Below, one piece after another: positions 13,601 to 22,846 of a DNA stretch of 64,000 nt. A program made the position numbers and the translations under genes. This DNA comes from Branchiostoma floridae (Eukaryota; Chordata; Leptocardii; Amphioxiformes; Branchiostomatidae): contig NC_049983.1 in the NCBI RefSeq assembly GCF_000003815.2, positions 22,593,552 to 22,657,551 of the forward strand, written 5' to 3'. Positions within the stretch are counted from its first letter, which is position 1. Each line of letters opens with the position of its first letter. The notes under the pieces were generated by a model. The model had not been told where the DNA came from. It was given only the letters and a program-made list of their open reading frames with translations, and searched no databases.

Positions 13601-16600
13601 GAAAGTGAAAAAGACTGTTCTCTATGCATTGCTGTGTCTATGTGACTGTGAATTTTGTATTCCGAACATTGTGATCATCATGAATGCATCTTGTTCATCA
13701 ACAGGCATTACCTTGTAACATGCATCCATTGCTCCATTTACTAATGGTTTATTTTCATCATTTCTTGTGCTGTTGCAGTGTTGAATGGTGTGAATCTTCA
13801 TTATATACAAGCTGATATAACAGCCATTTCAGATTTAATCATTTAATGTTACATCGTCATGGCTGTTGTCTGTGGAGACCATGTCCTGTGAATGGGACCC
13901 AAGGCCCCCTAGGCTGTGTCCCCCACACCATGCTGACATAACTGCCATTTCAGATTTCTCATGTACATGATCGGCATGGCTACCAGCTCCTGCTGTCTGG
14001 GGTGACCCTATCCCGCAAGCAGGGTCCCAAGGCCCCCTAGGTTCTAACAGTTGAAACCAAAATTTCTCTTCCAGCTCCGCAGGCACAGGCAGCAACTCCG
14101 GTCGGCCGCCAGGGTTGGTTCATCGGTCTGATGTGCGCCATCGCTTTGCTCATCCTGATCCTCCTGATAATCTGCTTTATCAAGAAGAACAGGGGTGGAA
14201 AGTACAAGGGTCAGTCTCTACGCATTCTTTTATCTTTTAATACTTATTCCCGGCATCTTGTGTGGTTTCTGTTTCCCCCTGCAAGCTCCTCCCGCCGCCA
14301 GGATGACCCCGGTTGGTCAGCAGGGCTGGTTTATCGGACTGATGTGCGCCATCGCGTTCCTCATCCTTATCCTCTTGATCATCTGCTTTATCAAGAAGAG
14401 CAGGGGTGGAAAGTACTCGGGTCAGTCATCTCTCGGAGACGCGTTGCCACGGCAACGGCGTCTCCATAGTATGTGTGCCCAACCCCTTCCTACCTCTCGC
14501 TGAACCCGTCCGTCACCTGTCATGCTCGTAGCACTGACCCCTAGTCTACCTGTCCTGGAGAAGAGAGCCTCTGAAGTTATTCTGAGTCAGCTCCTATATC
14601 TATAAGCTAACACAGTCTATCGCATCAAATACTAAAGACTGTGTATACTGAAGAATCCTTACTGCTAACAATATGGCAAAATCTTTTAGTATCTGAGATA
14701 GAATGTTAGCAAAGTTTCTCACGTTAACAAAGTAACAGAACGATGTTCTAGGTGATCTGAAGCTTAACTGCTCAGATCTTGCAGTCTTAGAGTCATAGAA
14801 ATGTCTGTCTTTCAAAATGCATATAGTAGCTTCTATCAAAAGACTACTATAAAAACTGAAATATAAGAGTGTGTACTGTTCCTTTCGTCTACTGTACATG
14901 TACATGTAAATGCATGATTTACTGTCCTGTAAATGTGTTGAGTCTAGTTTTTATGAAACGCTCTGGTGCAAATTAGACTAGAAGTCCGCTTTGTGAAGAC
15001 TGTCAAGCCTGAGGTATTTAAAGCCCACTTGATTGTATTACCTGAGGTATACTGTATCCAGGATAGCCAGTTAGATACCCAGGACCTCCCCTTTCATTTA
15101 GACAGACTGCAGCACACCACACTGAGAGTTTCCTTTTGTCACTCCCTCATTCCATCATTTTCAAGGGAAGCCACAGAGATGTCAGCTATTTGCATGTGCA
15201 TGGTACTCTTTGTTGGCCTGTATTGATATTGCTTATAAACCACAAAACTCAAGAAAACTCTGAAAAAACTGAAAAACTTTAAAACTCGAGAAGAAAATTC
15301 TTGAGGAACACCAAGCTCAGGCCATCAAATGCCTCTATCTTACACTTGTGTTACTTTTCTTGCAGTGTCTGAGAAGGAGGATGCACTGAAGGGAGACCCA
15401 GAGACGCAGCCAATCAAGGACGACGCAGGATTCGGCGAATACCGTCCAAGGTATGAGGAACATGCAGTTTTGTAGGTTTTTTATGTGTGCAAAATTTTGC
15501 AAAAGAATTGGACTGGGGAACGTAAAGACTGTAGAGAGTATGAATCCTGGCTGTTGTTGCTTGTCACATGAAGTACAAAGTATTTGTCTAAAAGAGCAAA
15601 GATATTTTCCCATCGTTGTTCTTCTGTCGGCATCAACGATGACCAGAGACATTATGTTGTACATTGAATGTGTAGACATTTGTATTGTACTTATTGTCTG
15701 TAATGTACCCTCATCTCATCTACCTAGTCTTAGTCAAACTATTAGACTGTTGTGGCACCACAGAAGGTCTGACCAGTACCAGTTTTCTCAACCATTCTTG
15801 GCTTACAACCACAGATACACTCCCTTTTCCTGCTATTTCTGACAGAAATGTTCTATAATCTACACTCCTACAGAGAATCTCCCGACGAGGTGATGGCCAA
15901 GCCCCCGACCGGCAGCATCCCCTCTCTGACCGGCAGTGAGAAGGAGCCCGGCAGCGAGACGGACAGCATGGCGGAGTACGGCGACGCCGACCCCGGCATG
16001 TTCAACGAGGACGGATCCTTCATAGGTCGTTAGAACGGACTTTTCTGGCTTCACCACCCTCCCTCTTTCCCTTGCTACATTGTACAATCCTCAACAAATT
16101 GCTACATTGTACAATTGCTACATTGTACAATCCTTAACAAAATTGATATTTGATAGTCCATCTGTTCAACGAGGACGGATCCTTCATAGGTCGTTAGAAC
16201 GGACTTTTCTGGCTTCACCACCCTCCCTCTTTCCCTTACGCAGCTTTGGCTACAATGTGCAATCCTTCACAAAATTGATATTTACAAAATGTAACAGTCC
16301 ATCTGTTCAATGAGGACGGATCCTTCATAGGTCGTTAGAACCGACTTTTCTGGCTTCACCACCCTCCCCCTTTCCCTTATATGCAGTTCTGGCTAATCCT
16401 GGCAAGGCTGAAATACTCTGTAGAATGAGATGGAAACTTCGCAGTCCATGAGACTGGACTTTGTGGCTTCGCCCTTCCCTTTCCCTTCCACAGCTTTGGC
16501 TAACCAATATAATGTGAATGCGGCACAATAGAATTGAACTATTGAGCACAGCAAAGCAGTTTTAAGAGTTTTGATAACAGCAAAATGGATCCTCTTTCAC

Positions 16601-17257
16601 AGTCTTAGACTGGGCTATGCTGCTCCTCCTCCCTCTCCTCTCCCTAGGCAGCTTGGCTCACAACTTGAACTTTAAAAGCTAGCACAGTGCAGCAAACCCT
16701 TCATAGATTGCTAGACTAGCTGGTTTCTGCTGCTTTCCTTCTACTTCTACTTCTTAGACAGATTTTCCCATCCTTATAATGTAGCAAGGCTAGAATGGAA
16801 TGCTGTAGTGCAGCACAGCTAGGTTTACCTTTCCCTGCTTTGAAAATGGGATCAATGGTCAAAGCAAAAAATTAGAACAGTTATCTTTTACGTTATACTA
16901 TTTTTCCAGTAGTTATATATCTATTTTACATCTTAGTTTTACGTTTGTCCTTTAATGCTCCTTGATTATGCTCCATTACCTTGAGTTAAAATTTTGTGTT
17001 CTTGTTGCTGAACGAGCACTGTGTCCAAAGTACCACTAGGGCTTGGGTTCAGCACTTTCCTTCTTCGTTACCTTTCTTTCCTGATTTTCAAATAGCATTT
17101 TCTTTTGTTGTAAAAATTACTGTTTTTCTTTTGTGCTGAACTGGACACTAAAAAGACTTCTCTGCCTGGTTTTGTTTTAGGTCAATACGGAGCCGACAAG
17201 AAACAACGGCCCCCAGAGGAGCCCACGTCACCAGCGGCGTTCTCAACGTTTGTCTAG
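1460..17257 (+). CDS. L1CAM-like: L1CAM/NrCAM/neuroglian-type cell adhesion molecule, 3' part (five FN3, TM, ankyrin-binding tail)
   Basis: This is a membrane adhesion receptor of neurons and epithelia: homophilic and heterophilic binding outside, ankyrin-spectrin anchoring inside. Exons joined in phase are 1460-1600, 2271-2432, 2998-3068, 3311-3563, 3981-4096, 5896-6009, 6420-6492, 6862-6984, 7554-7745, optional 9316-9426, 11397-11519, optional 12103-12132, 13170-13352, TM exon 14075-14209 or 14286-14420, 15366-15450, 15874-16025 and 17181-17257. Domain order is FN3-1 to FN3-5, a 21-23 residue TM, then KK(N/S)RGGKY, SEKED, FGEY and [12 protein letters not shown], ending STFV. These cytoplasmic motifs are diagnostic of the L1 family (established knowledge). 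The Ig domains and start codon lie upstream of the window. The family call is very secure; exact orthology within L1/NrCAM/neurofascin is not meaningful for an invertebrate chordate. Confidence 0.93.
2271..2432 (+). CDS. L1-type exon: FN3-1, second half
   Basis: A TGTATTTCAG acceptor is followed by [11 protein letters not shown] and the FN3 strand-F signature [17 protein letters not shown]. The donor is GCAG|GTAAGA, phase 1. It continues the previous exon without frame break (P-G-E-W). Confidence 0.88.
2998..3068 (+). CDS. L1-type exon: FN3-2, first part
   Basis: A CCTCCAG acceptor leads to [18 protein letters not shown] and MVISWE, the strand A-B region of FN3-2. The donor is GAG|GTAAGA at phase 0. 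It joins the next exon to give [16 protein letters not shown], the hallmark of L1-family FN3-2. Confidence 0.88.
3311..3563 (+). CDS. L1-type exon: FN3-2, remainder
   Basis: It reads [20 protein letters not shown] and ends in the family signature GYSGED. A loop after strand C contains ARKRRQA, a basic stretch that fits a furin-type RxxR consensus. The L1-family cleavage sites known to me lie in FN3-3, so this position is unusual. The donor is GACT|GTAAGT, phase 1. Confidence 0.9.
3981..4096 (+). CDS. L1-type exon: FN3-3, first half
   Basis: A CCCTACACAG acceptor is followed by [20 protein letters not shown], then LDWDPV and LKGYK, the standard A to C strands of FN3-3. It exits at phase 0 after LKGYK, as at this position in other L1 genes. 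Confidence 0.87.
4162..4789. mobile_element. 628-bp MITE with TIRs and an exact 8-bp target duplication
   Basis: The element starts GGGAACGGGTTTT and ends as the inverted counterpart AAAACCCCATCCC. Both ends continue into GCGCGTG/CACGCGC repeats. The 8-bp word TTCTTCCT flanks it directly at 4154-4161 and 4790-4797. The interior has a second pair of related words (CCCTTGGGAAT followed by TTTGCATATT). It has no coding capacity and lies inside the intron 4097-5895. The superfamily is uncertain: an 8-bp duplication is seen in hAT and P-type elements. Confidence 0.7.
4920..5117. repeat. Inverted repeat flanking a 100-N assembly gap
   Basis: About 37 bp beginning TTCAAATACAATTCAATC at 4920 reappears in reverse complement at 5081-5117, just after a run of exactly 100 Ns at 4974-5073. 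The round gap length indicates unknown size. The arms suggest that a hairpin-forming or inverted-repeat element broke the assembly. Confidence 0.75.
5525..5875. repeat. Two-copy tandem duplication in intron
   Basis: Two units of about 180 bp share TAGCTGTCCTTGGTGCTGAA and ATCCACTTTCCAGCATGTTA, and both end with GGAGAGTCAACCC. The second unit abuts the acceptor of the next FN3-3 exon. Confidence 0.7.
5896..6009 (+). CDS. L1-type exon: FN3-3, middle
   Basis: A TCCTCCGTAG acceptor leads to [20 protein letters not shown] and the F-strand region [10 protein letters not shown]. The donor ACT|GTAAAT is at phase 0. The open frame continues 80 bp into the intron, but the family pattern and the next exon place the junction here. 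Confidence 0.83.
6420..6492 (+). CDS. L1-type exon: FN3-3, end
   Basis: After TTTTTCCAG it reads [20 protein letters not shown] and then TPES, matching the G-strand and linker of FN3-3 (NGKGEGP is typical of the family). The donor is TCAA|GTGAGT, phase 1. Confidence 0.85.
6862..6984 (+). CDS. L1-type exon: FN3-4, first half
   Basis: It reads [20 protein letters not shown] then [20 protein letters not shown], the A to C strands of FN3-4 with the conserved PNG turn. The donor is ACAA|GTATGT, phase 1. Confidence 0.9.
7554..7745 (+). CDS. L1-type exon: FN3-4, second half
   Basis: A TTTTTGCCTAG acceptor follows a strong pyrimidine tract. The exon reads [20 protein letters not shown], then [20 protein letters not shown] and [16 protein letters not shown]. 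The [10 protein letters not shown] core is the FN3 strand F. It exits at phase 1 (GCAC|GTATGT). Confidence 0.88.
9316..9426 (+). CDS. Optional Thr-rich linker exon between FN3-4 and FN3-5
   Basis: A 111-nt phase 1-1 segment has a TTCAG acceptor and an AAAG|GTTAGG donor. It encodes [20 protein letters not shown] followed by a proline/acidic stretch, a mucin-like O-glycosylatable linker. Its length is a multiple of three, so it can be skipped without a frame break. It is not a family-typical sequence, so usage needs transcript support. Confidence 0.5.
9695..9881. mobile_element. Small TIR element (GTTCACCTTTAT... family)
   Basis: The left end GTTCACCTTTATCTGCAAGG and right end CCTGCAGATAAGGGTGAAGT are inverted copies. 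The same ends occur at 36159-36384, and the left end alone is embedded in every unit of the array at 60.6-62.3 kb. No coding capacity. Confidence 0.6.
11397..11519 (+). CDS. L1-type exon: FN3-5, first half
   Basis: After TTTTTGCAG it reads [20 protein letters not shown], then [20 protein letters not shown], the A to C strands of the last FN3. The donor is GAGAG|GTAAGA, phase 1. Confidence 0.87.
12103..12132 (+). CDS. Optional 30-nt microexon in FN3-5
   Basis: A TTTCTTTTCCAG acceptor is followed by ten codons ([10 protein letters not shown]) and an AATG|GTAAAG donor, phase 1 to phase 1. Inclusion would lengthen the C-D region of FN3-5 by an acidic loop. Splice sites are good and frame is preserved in both forms, but no external evidence is available. 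Confidence 0.5.
12740..13132. repeat. Inverted minisatellite (TATGTTCCAACACCCC units)
   Basis: The left part repeats degenerate TATGTTC(C/T)(A/G)ACACCCC units. From about 12905 onward the same unit runs in reverse complement (GGGGTGTTGGAACATA). The centre reads CCCCTATCATAGGGTT. The whole block could fold into a long imperfect hairpin just upstream of the acceptor at 13170. Confidence 0.65.
13170..13352 (+). CDS. L1-type exon: FN3-5, second half
   Basis: After CTCTCCCCAG it reads [20 protein letters not shown], then [20 protein letters not shown] and [15 protein letters not shown], a complete FN3 C-terminal half. It exits at phase 1 (GATT|GTAAGT). Confidence 0.9.
14075..14209 (+). CDS. L1-type transmembrane exon A
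   Basis: It encodes a short juxtamembrane linker, [20 protein letters not shown], then [11 protein letters not shown], the conserved L1-family TM and stop-transfer sequence. Acceptor CTCTTCCAG, donor AAGG|GTCAGT, phase 1-1, 135 nt. It has a near-identical tandem partner 76 bp downstream (14286-14420), which suggests alternative or mutually exclusive use. Confidence 0.88.
14286..14420 (+). CDS. L1-type transmembrane exon B (tandem duplicate of A)
   Basis: It is the same 135-nt length and phase (1-1) as exon A, encoding [20 protein letters not shown] and [12 protein letters not shown]. Differences from A cluster in the extracellular linker, with one change in the membrane span (ALLILI to AFLILI) and N to S after the KK. 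The intron between A and B is only 76 bp. Splicing both together would stay in frame and give two hydrophobic segments. Confidence 0.85.
14435..14465. promoter_or_regulatory. Hairpin with an RFX X-box-like core next to TM exon B donor
   Basis: GGAGACGCGTTGCC and GGCAACGGCGTCTCC are inverted arms separated by two bases, with a single bulge. The core GTTGCCACGGCAAC fits the X-box pattern GTNRCC-N(0-3)-RGYAAC bound by RFX factors. It begins 15 nt after the donor of TM exon B, so an RNA-structure role in choosing between A and B is also possible. Confidence 0.45.
15366..15450 (+). CDS. L1-type exon: proximal cytoplasmic tail (SEKED, FGEY)
   Basis: After TTTTCTTGCAG it reads [20 protein letters not shown] then AGFGEYRPR. 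(V)KEKED and FGEY are signature motifs of L1-family tails. It exits at phase 2. No RSLE-like insert was seen at this position. Confidence 0.92.
15874..16025 (+). CDS. L1-type exon: distal tail to FNEDGSFIG
   Basis: It runs from [13 protein letters not shown] to [10 protein letters not shown]. The ankyrin-binding motif FIGQY is split across the next intron: the donor is ATAG|GTCGTT and QY comes from the exon at 17181. If the intron is retained the frame reads FIGR and stops at once (TAG at 16031-16033), removing the QY needed for ankyrin binding. The donor is weak, which makes such a form plausible. Confidence 0.88.
16157..16189 (+). CDS. Candidate 33-nt microexon, duplicate FNEDGSFI module 1
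   Basis: Bounded by TTTGATAG and ATAG|GTCGTT, phase 1 in and phase 1 out, it encodes [10 protein letters not shown] with no stop. It could splice between the main tail exon and the QYG exon, giving two tandem FNEDGSFI modules. The acceptor lacks a good pyrimidine tract, so it may be inert. Confidence 0.25.
   Translation, partial: SICSTRTDPS
16298..16330 (+). CDS. Candidate 33-nt microexon, duplicate FNEDGSFI module 2
   Basis: Same length, phase and peptide as the candidate at 16157, with a single synonymous change (AAC to AAT) and the acceptor AATGTAACAG. The lack of any amino-acid change is notable but the copies may simply be young. Confidence 0.25.
   Translation, partial: SICSMRTDPS
17181..17257 (+). 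CDS. L1-type last coding exon: QYG...STFV stop
   Basis: After TTTTGTTTTAG it reads [20 protein letters not shown] then FSTFV and TAG. This completes the FIGQY ankyrin-binding motif; phosphorylation of its tyrosine is known to abolish ankyrin binding. The C-terminal T-F-V fits a class I PDZ ligand, as in other L1-family members. Confidence 0.9.
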
Positions 17258-20200
17258 TTCCAAAAAAAAATGACAGACAAAATTGTCCACTAGTCGATAA
17301 TGCTAGAATCATGTAATATAGGAATTAATTGAGACAATGGTTTGTTGTGGAGCGAATCGTCCGCGGATGGACGGCAATGCTTGGCCTGACTGTTCCGATG
17401 CAAATTCAGGGAACTTCACTCATGTATTAATCTACCCACCACCTGGGAGCCCTGTCAGGCACTGGAGTGTCCTGGACCGGACAGCCCCTATCAAAACAGG
17501 CACAAGCCCAGCATGCCATGGACATCCACAGGAACACGACTCAATTTGATGATTGGCGGAGACTTCTCCCATGCAGGGCCGCGAACGGGAGATTTTGCAG
17601 CTACTCGTTACCAAGGAAACGTGTAAATGTACTGTCGTCCGAGTGAGCTGTGCAACGTAGCCTCTGTAGCAGGCTACGGGCGACGTTTCGATATTTTATT
17701 TTCTGGTAACCCACTGCAAATGCAGAGAAAGCAGCAATCATAAGAACACAGCACTTAGAAAATACTACATGATTAGCATAAAGGTGAACATGGATATCAA
17801 AACGTCGCCAGAAGCCCGCTATTAAGACTATGTGCAACATTTATATTGTTGGTAGAGGTCTAATCAGCATATTTCAATCTACCTGCCTTGTATGCAAGAT
17901 ATACATGTATGATATGGATACCTTTTTATGTTTGTGATACGGTACTAACGTGCCCGTGAAAAAAAAAATGTGCAAGACTAAGGTACTACCACTATTATAA
18001 TTATTGATTCACAAGCGTGCATGTCCGGTCTTGTGACACAGCAAAAGGTAGTGTGAAATTTGTGCTTTTATGATGTGAATTTTGGACCAGGTGCTATACT
18101 CTGATAGTTACATGTAACTTGGGGGGATACTTAATTCATCGTGTGAGGAAAAAAAAGACAACAACGAAAAACAAAATGGTGTAAAACAATTGTGTATAGG
18201 ATGTTGCAAACCCGAATACACCATATGTGTAATATTCTTGGTAGATGATTTTGCATGGAGTAACAACTCACCTTGAGACCAGGAAATTCAGCTGCCTTAC
18301 ACCACAACCATAGGGACTTTGGGGCCAGTATCGGAGCATGACGTCCCCACCTCAAAAGGCTGAACACTTCTGCGTCTTGAATTTTTAATTTTGTTACAGA
18401 ATTTTATTTATTACTTTTTTATTGCTTAGGAGACCTGAAGCTCACTTCGACGTTTGTGCTTCACAAATATTTTTTTTCTTCTTCAAGGCCACACTTTTCT
18501 AGCAAGGCTAGCATTTGTTTATAGAAAAATGACCTAGTCCAAAATTTTAAAGAGATGCTAGAACAAGGCCTTATTGTTTGTTTGTTTGTTTTTAACTGTC
18601 AGATGAAGATTGAGAAATCAGATGTTTCTATATTTTTGGCCGTTGTTGATGTATTGTAATATATTGCTTGCCAGTCTTTACAGTATAAGACTATCGTTGT
18701 GTGTTGAGACGTTTTTATTATGCAAAGCCAAAGCTTGATGCTTTAATTACTTTGAAAGATAGCTGCCTTACACATCATGTCACTTTTTGAAGTGCAAATT
18801 AAGATAGATAATTAAGATTGTAATTTTTACAATGTTGTGTTAGATTTTGGTTGATGCTACTACTACTACTAACTATCTAGGAACAACTGAAGTTGATGTA
18901 AGACACATAATTGATTTCTTAAGGAGTCCTGAAAGATTGTTACTTTTGTTGCAAGACGTTTGATTGATTATCTTGTAAAGAATTGATGTAGAGTGTGTAC
19001 AGTGTAGTTTTAACTTTATTCTAAGTTCATGAAGTAACATGATCGTCATCCATATAGTGTATAGGACTGGTACCTAGCTTTCATACGAATCTTGTCAAAT
19101 TCATTTCGTATACCATTTGGGAACGTAGAAATCGTACCAAAAATGCCCACTGCACTGTTTGGCAACATCCAAATCATGCTGAAAACGTCCAAATCATATG
19201 TCGATGATCTCTGTCTTTTGTCGCAATAGAGAAAGACAGAGATTGTATGCTTTCTGGGATTTGTATGCATGTTTCCAAACAGTAAACCATGTGTTCTTTC
19301 CACATGTATGTGTTTAACAAAATGTGCAGAATTGTAGGAAATGTTTCTGAAAAGTGTACGGAAAGCGTACAGTCCTGTATGAAGGCAACACAAGGCTTTG
19401 TGGATATGCAGTTTTACCACAGTAACTTCTCACACATTAACTGCTCAAAAACATGGCAAGAATTGTAATTGACTTGCCACGCAAAGCCACACTAAAACTT
19501 AATACCTGTGCCGGTACATATCTTCTCTATATGGCTAAAAAAAAAGTCCAGTTTTGCCTTGAGGGCAAAGTCTCAATTCACATGCCTACATGCCAGACTT
19601 TACAGGAAGCTAATTTTTGTTGGAATATATAATACAAAGGAGCAAAGCCACTTACTGTTACATACTTGACTTTTACATTCAAGGGTTTGTTGCTTGATCT
19701 TAGTTCACCAGGAAAACAAGTAGAAATCTTCTAAAAGAAGGCAAAATGAACCAGGCAGTACTGTATACGGACCATCCCTCTAGCAAAGAGACGTTGTAAC
19801 TATACAAACAAATTTTCAACCGTCATAGCACAAGTATCGAACAGTTGCATGGTTTTGTATGCTGGACTGCAAGAACAACTTGCTACATAAAGCTTCAAAG
19901 AGTTTGTTGTATCCTTTCATCTCTTCTCTTGAGTTCACATCAGGTAGAATTTCTATTGATGAATGTAATTGAATAGAGTTAACGAATGTAGCTATATTTT
20001 TACTTGTTGCTGATGTAGTGTGAAACGCAGTGATGGCCAGTATCTGTAGTCAGACTCGAGAATTTAATGCTTACGAGGGCAAAACAGCAGTTCAGTGCAG
20101 TTAGGGAAGTATAAGTGTATTTAATGAGTGCACAGCCATACATGTTGGATACGTAATGAGCGCCATTGTTGTATAAGTGCAAGTCTGCTATCTGTCACCA

Positions 20201-20640
20201 ATGAGAAAATTACATGTTCATGTGTGGAGTTTCTTGGCTTGGTCTCTTCTTGACTCTTGCGAGTTCAAATGATATGCAGAGCAGTTAGTCTACTGAAAAA
20301 TTATCCTAAAATAGAGTTCCACGAACACATCCCTTCGACAAATAACCATGCCTTTATTCAAGACTAATTCATGTATTACTAAGGAGTACCTACCCCAATA
20401 GCAAGCGACTGTATGAATGTGTGTTACTCACAAAGTCTACCATAAACATAAACTTCTTGGCGAAGGTGACGTCGACAATGAAATTTTGTACACTATTGTG
20501 ATACTTTCCAGTGCAACTTTCATAGTACTTTGTCAAAATCACGTAGTCTCTACCAGACTCTGGATTGGCCGAATAGTAAATGAATAAAAAAATGATGATG
20601 GGGGGCTTTGGCCAAGTGTCTATTGACATTTCTCTCTTTC
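17258..20640. other. Probable 3'UTR and intergenic DNA
   Basis: No coding content recognised. The 3'UTR of the adhesion gene begins at 17258, but its end is unknown. An AATAAA occurs at 20583-20588, a possible but weak polyadenylation signal because it lies 3.3 kb from the stop. Confidence 0.4.
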
Positions 20641-20689
20641 TCAGTTACATATGTGACAAGTTTGAAAGTCCTATCATGCACTGCAGTGG

Positions 20690-21995
20690 ACTAGATAGGG
20701 GTCAGGAAAACGAAGGTCGAGGTCGATAATGGGTCTCCTGGCGACTGTCTACAAAACGTGTCCTATAATGTGGTAAACATGTTTCAGCCAAAAAGAGCAA
20801 TCATTTACAAGTATGATTATACTTCACGAAAAAAAGGATCGAACGACTCAAAGGGGATACAAATGCAAGAAACAGAAGTGAGCCGAGGACTCGAACTTCC
20901 AAGTCGCCAAAAAGCCCAGGGGTCAATCTTGGATTCTGGGCCTGATACAGGCATTAACGTGCAAATATCCTGCAAATAACCCGTCGATGGACAGAAAATA
21001 ATGGTTGGCTACCATTATGTTTCCTTCTGATATTTTGTTGGTATAGGTGTCGGGAAAGCAAAGGTCTTATGTTCGATAATAGGGCTCTTAACAACTGTCT
21101 GCAAAACGTTTTCTATAATGTAGTAGACCTGTCTAAGTTAAAAAGTGCAATCCTCTACAAGCTAAGAGTCATTATACTTCATATAAATGGGTCATACACA
21201 GAAAATAAAGATAAGATAGACGCCTCTGAGGGGATACAAATGCAGGAAACAAAAGTGAGCAAAGGATTCAACTGCAAAGACGAAAAACTCAGCATTTGGG
21301 GTCTGATGCAGGCATTAACGTTTACCCTGTAAATACCCCGTCGATAACCAGACAATAATGCTTGGCTATCCACATGTTTCTTTATGATATTTGCTAAGTT
21401 GGTAGTAGGGGTCGGGAAAACTAAGGTGACGTTCGATAATGGGTCTCCTATCGACTGTTTACAACATGTTTTCTATAATGTGGTGAACATGTTTCAGCCA
21501 AAAGAGGAATCATCTACAAGTATGATTATACTTCAAGAAAAGGGGATAGAACGACTTAGGGGTGATTTCCAGTCGCCCAAAAGCCCCGGAGTCAATCCAG
21601 GATTCTGGGCCTGATGCAGGCATTAACGTTTACCCTGTAATAACCCGTCGATGGACATACAATAATGGTTGGCTATGACAATGTTTCCTTCTGATATTTT
21701 GCTGGTATAGGTGTCGGGAAAACGAAGGTCGATAATGGGGCTCCTAGTGACTGTCTGCGAAACTATTCTTATTATGTAGTTAATATGTCTCAGTCAAAAA
21801 CAGAAATCATCTACAAGTGTGGTTATACTTGATACAAATGGCTCACACGCAGAAAAGAACAATAGGATGAGCATTTTAGATGGGATACAAATGCAGGAAG
21901 CAGAAATGAGCCGAGGACTCAACCGTCATGACGCAAAATAAGCCCATGGGGTCAATCTAGGATTCTGGTTCTCCTTCGTCTGAAGCAGGAATCAA
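20690..21995. repeat. Four diverged tandem units of about 300-360 bp
   Basis: Units begin near 20701, 21051, 21411 and 21713 with GTCGGGAAAA-type sequence. They share GATAATGGG(T/G)CTCCT, a CTATAATGTGGT-like word, ACAAGTATGATTATACTTCA, GGGATACAAATGCAGGAAAC and GATTCTGGGCCTGATGCAGG. A fifth fragment lies at about 27450-27665, on the other side of the LRR gene. Confidence 0.75.
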
Positions 21996-21999
21996 CGAT

Positions 22000-22846
22000 T
22001 ACCCTGCAAGTAATCCGAAACTGGCGATCTAGTTTGGTTTTCTACATGTTAACTACTTTGTGTCAATGATTTTAAACACACAGTAAAGCGTTTAAACATA
22101 TTCCTACAAGAAAGGGTAACTTGCTAAAGTCTTAATGCACAAATCAAAATACGACGAAAGATTCTGTTTTCAGTGGGGCTTTTATGACAGACTGATTAAT
22201 CTAAAAGTCACACCAAGGAGGTTTAAAAAAGATCTCCTTGGTCACATCACGTTTTCCCTGCACCAGTTGGATTGAAAGGGTTTATCTATTCCAATCGTTT
22301 GACTGAAATCTACGATAAAAGGCAGAACAGAGCTTGGTCGGCATCACGTACACTTCTGCTCGCTTCACAGCCGGCACGGTATACCCAGTGACGTCTCGTG
22401 TTTTGCTGACAACTCGAGGCATTGCGAAAAGGGTTTCACTCGGTTGTGTTTCTTTTCATACCTCTTACAGCCAGTCAGATCCTCCAGAGAGACTGTTGGA
22501 AGTCCACAGTTAGGCGAAACGGGAAAGGTAGTCCCATAGTCTTTTTGTGGCAGTAGGGGCATTGCGCCGTTATTCACCGTGTCTAGGACATTGTATTGGA
22601 AGGCGGAGCTCAAACCTCTCCTTTCGCCACCTTTTTGCCTCCCAACCGAATTCCACGGGCCATGTACACCTTTATTTGTACACCTGGGTTAAGGAAAATC
22701 GCGTATAGGGCCTTTCCCGAGGGTACAACATCGTTAGCATATTAGGAGATTGGAACCAAGGATCTCGGACACCCTTACCGTTTCGCCAACAGGACGCCAC
22801 CACCGACTCGAGCAGAAGCTGCCGAAGACTCGACTATCGAGCGACC
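22000..22846. other. Upstream region of the LRR receptor gene
   Basis: No gene seen. The last 150 bp before the ATG (GCCAACAGGACGCCACCACC onward) are GC-rich and probably 5'UTR. No TATA box was identified with any confidence. Confidence 0.35.

Larger units (their letters stand above)
15997..16500. repeat. Three-copy (plus one decayed) tandem duplication of the FIG(QY) donor region
   Basis: The segment TTCAACGAGGACGGATCCTT through CACCACCCTCC occurs at about 15999, 16164 and 16304, spaced 165 and 140 bp, with a degenerate fourth copy near 16436-16500. Every intact copy keeps the ATAG|GTCGTT donor. Copies 2 and 3 also have an AG at their 5' side. Confidence 0.85.
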
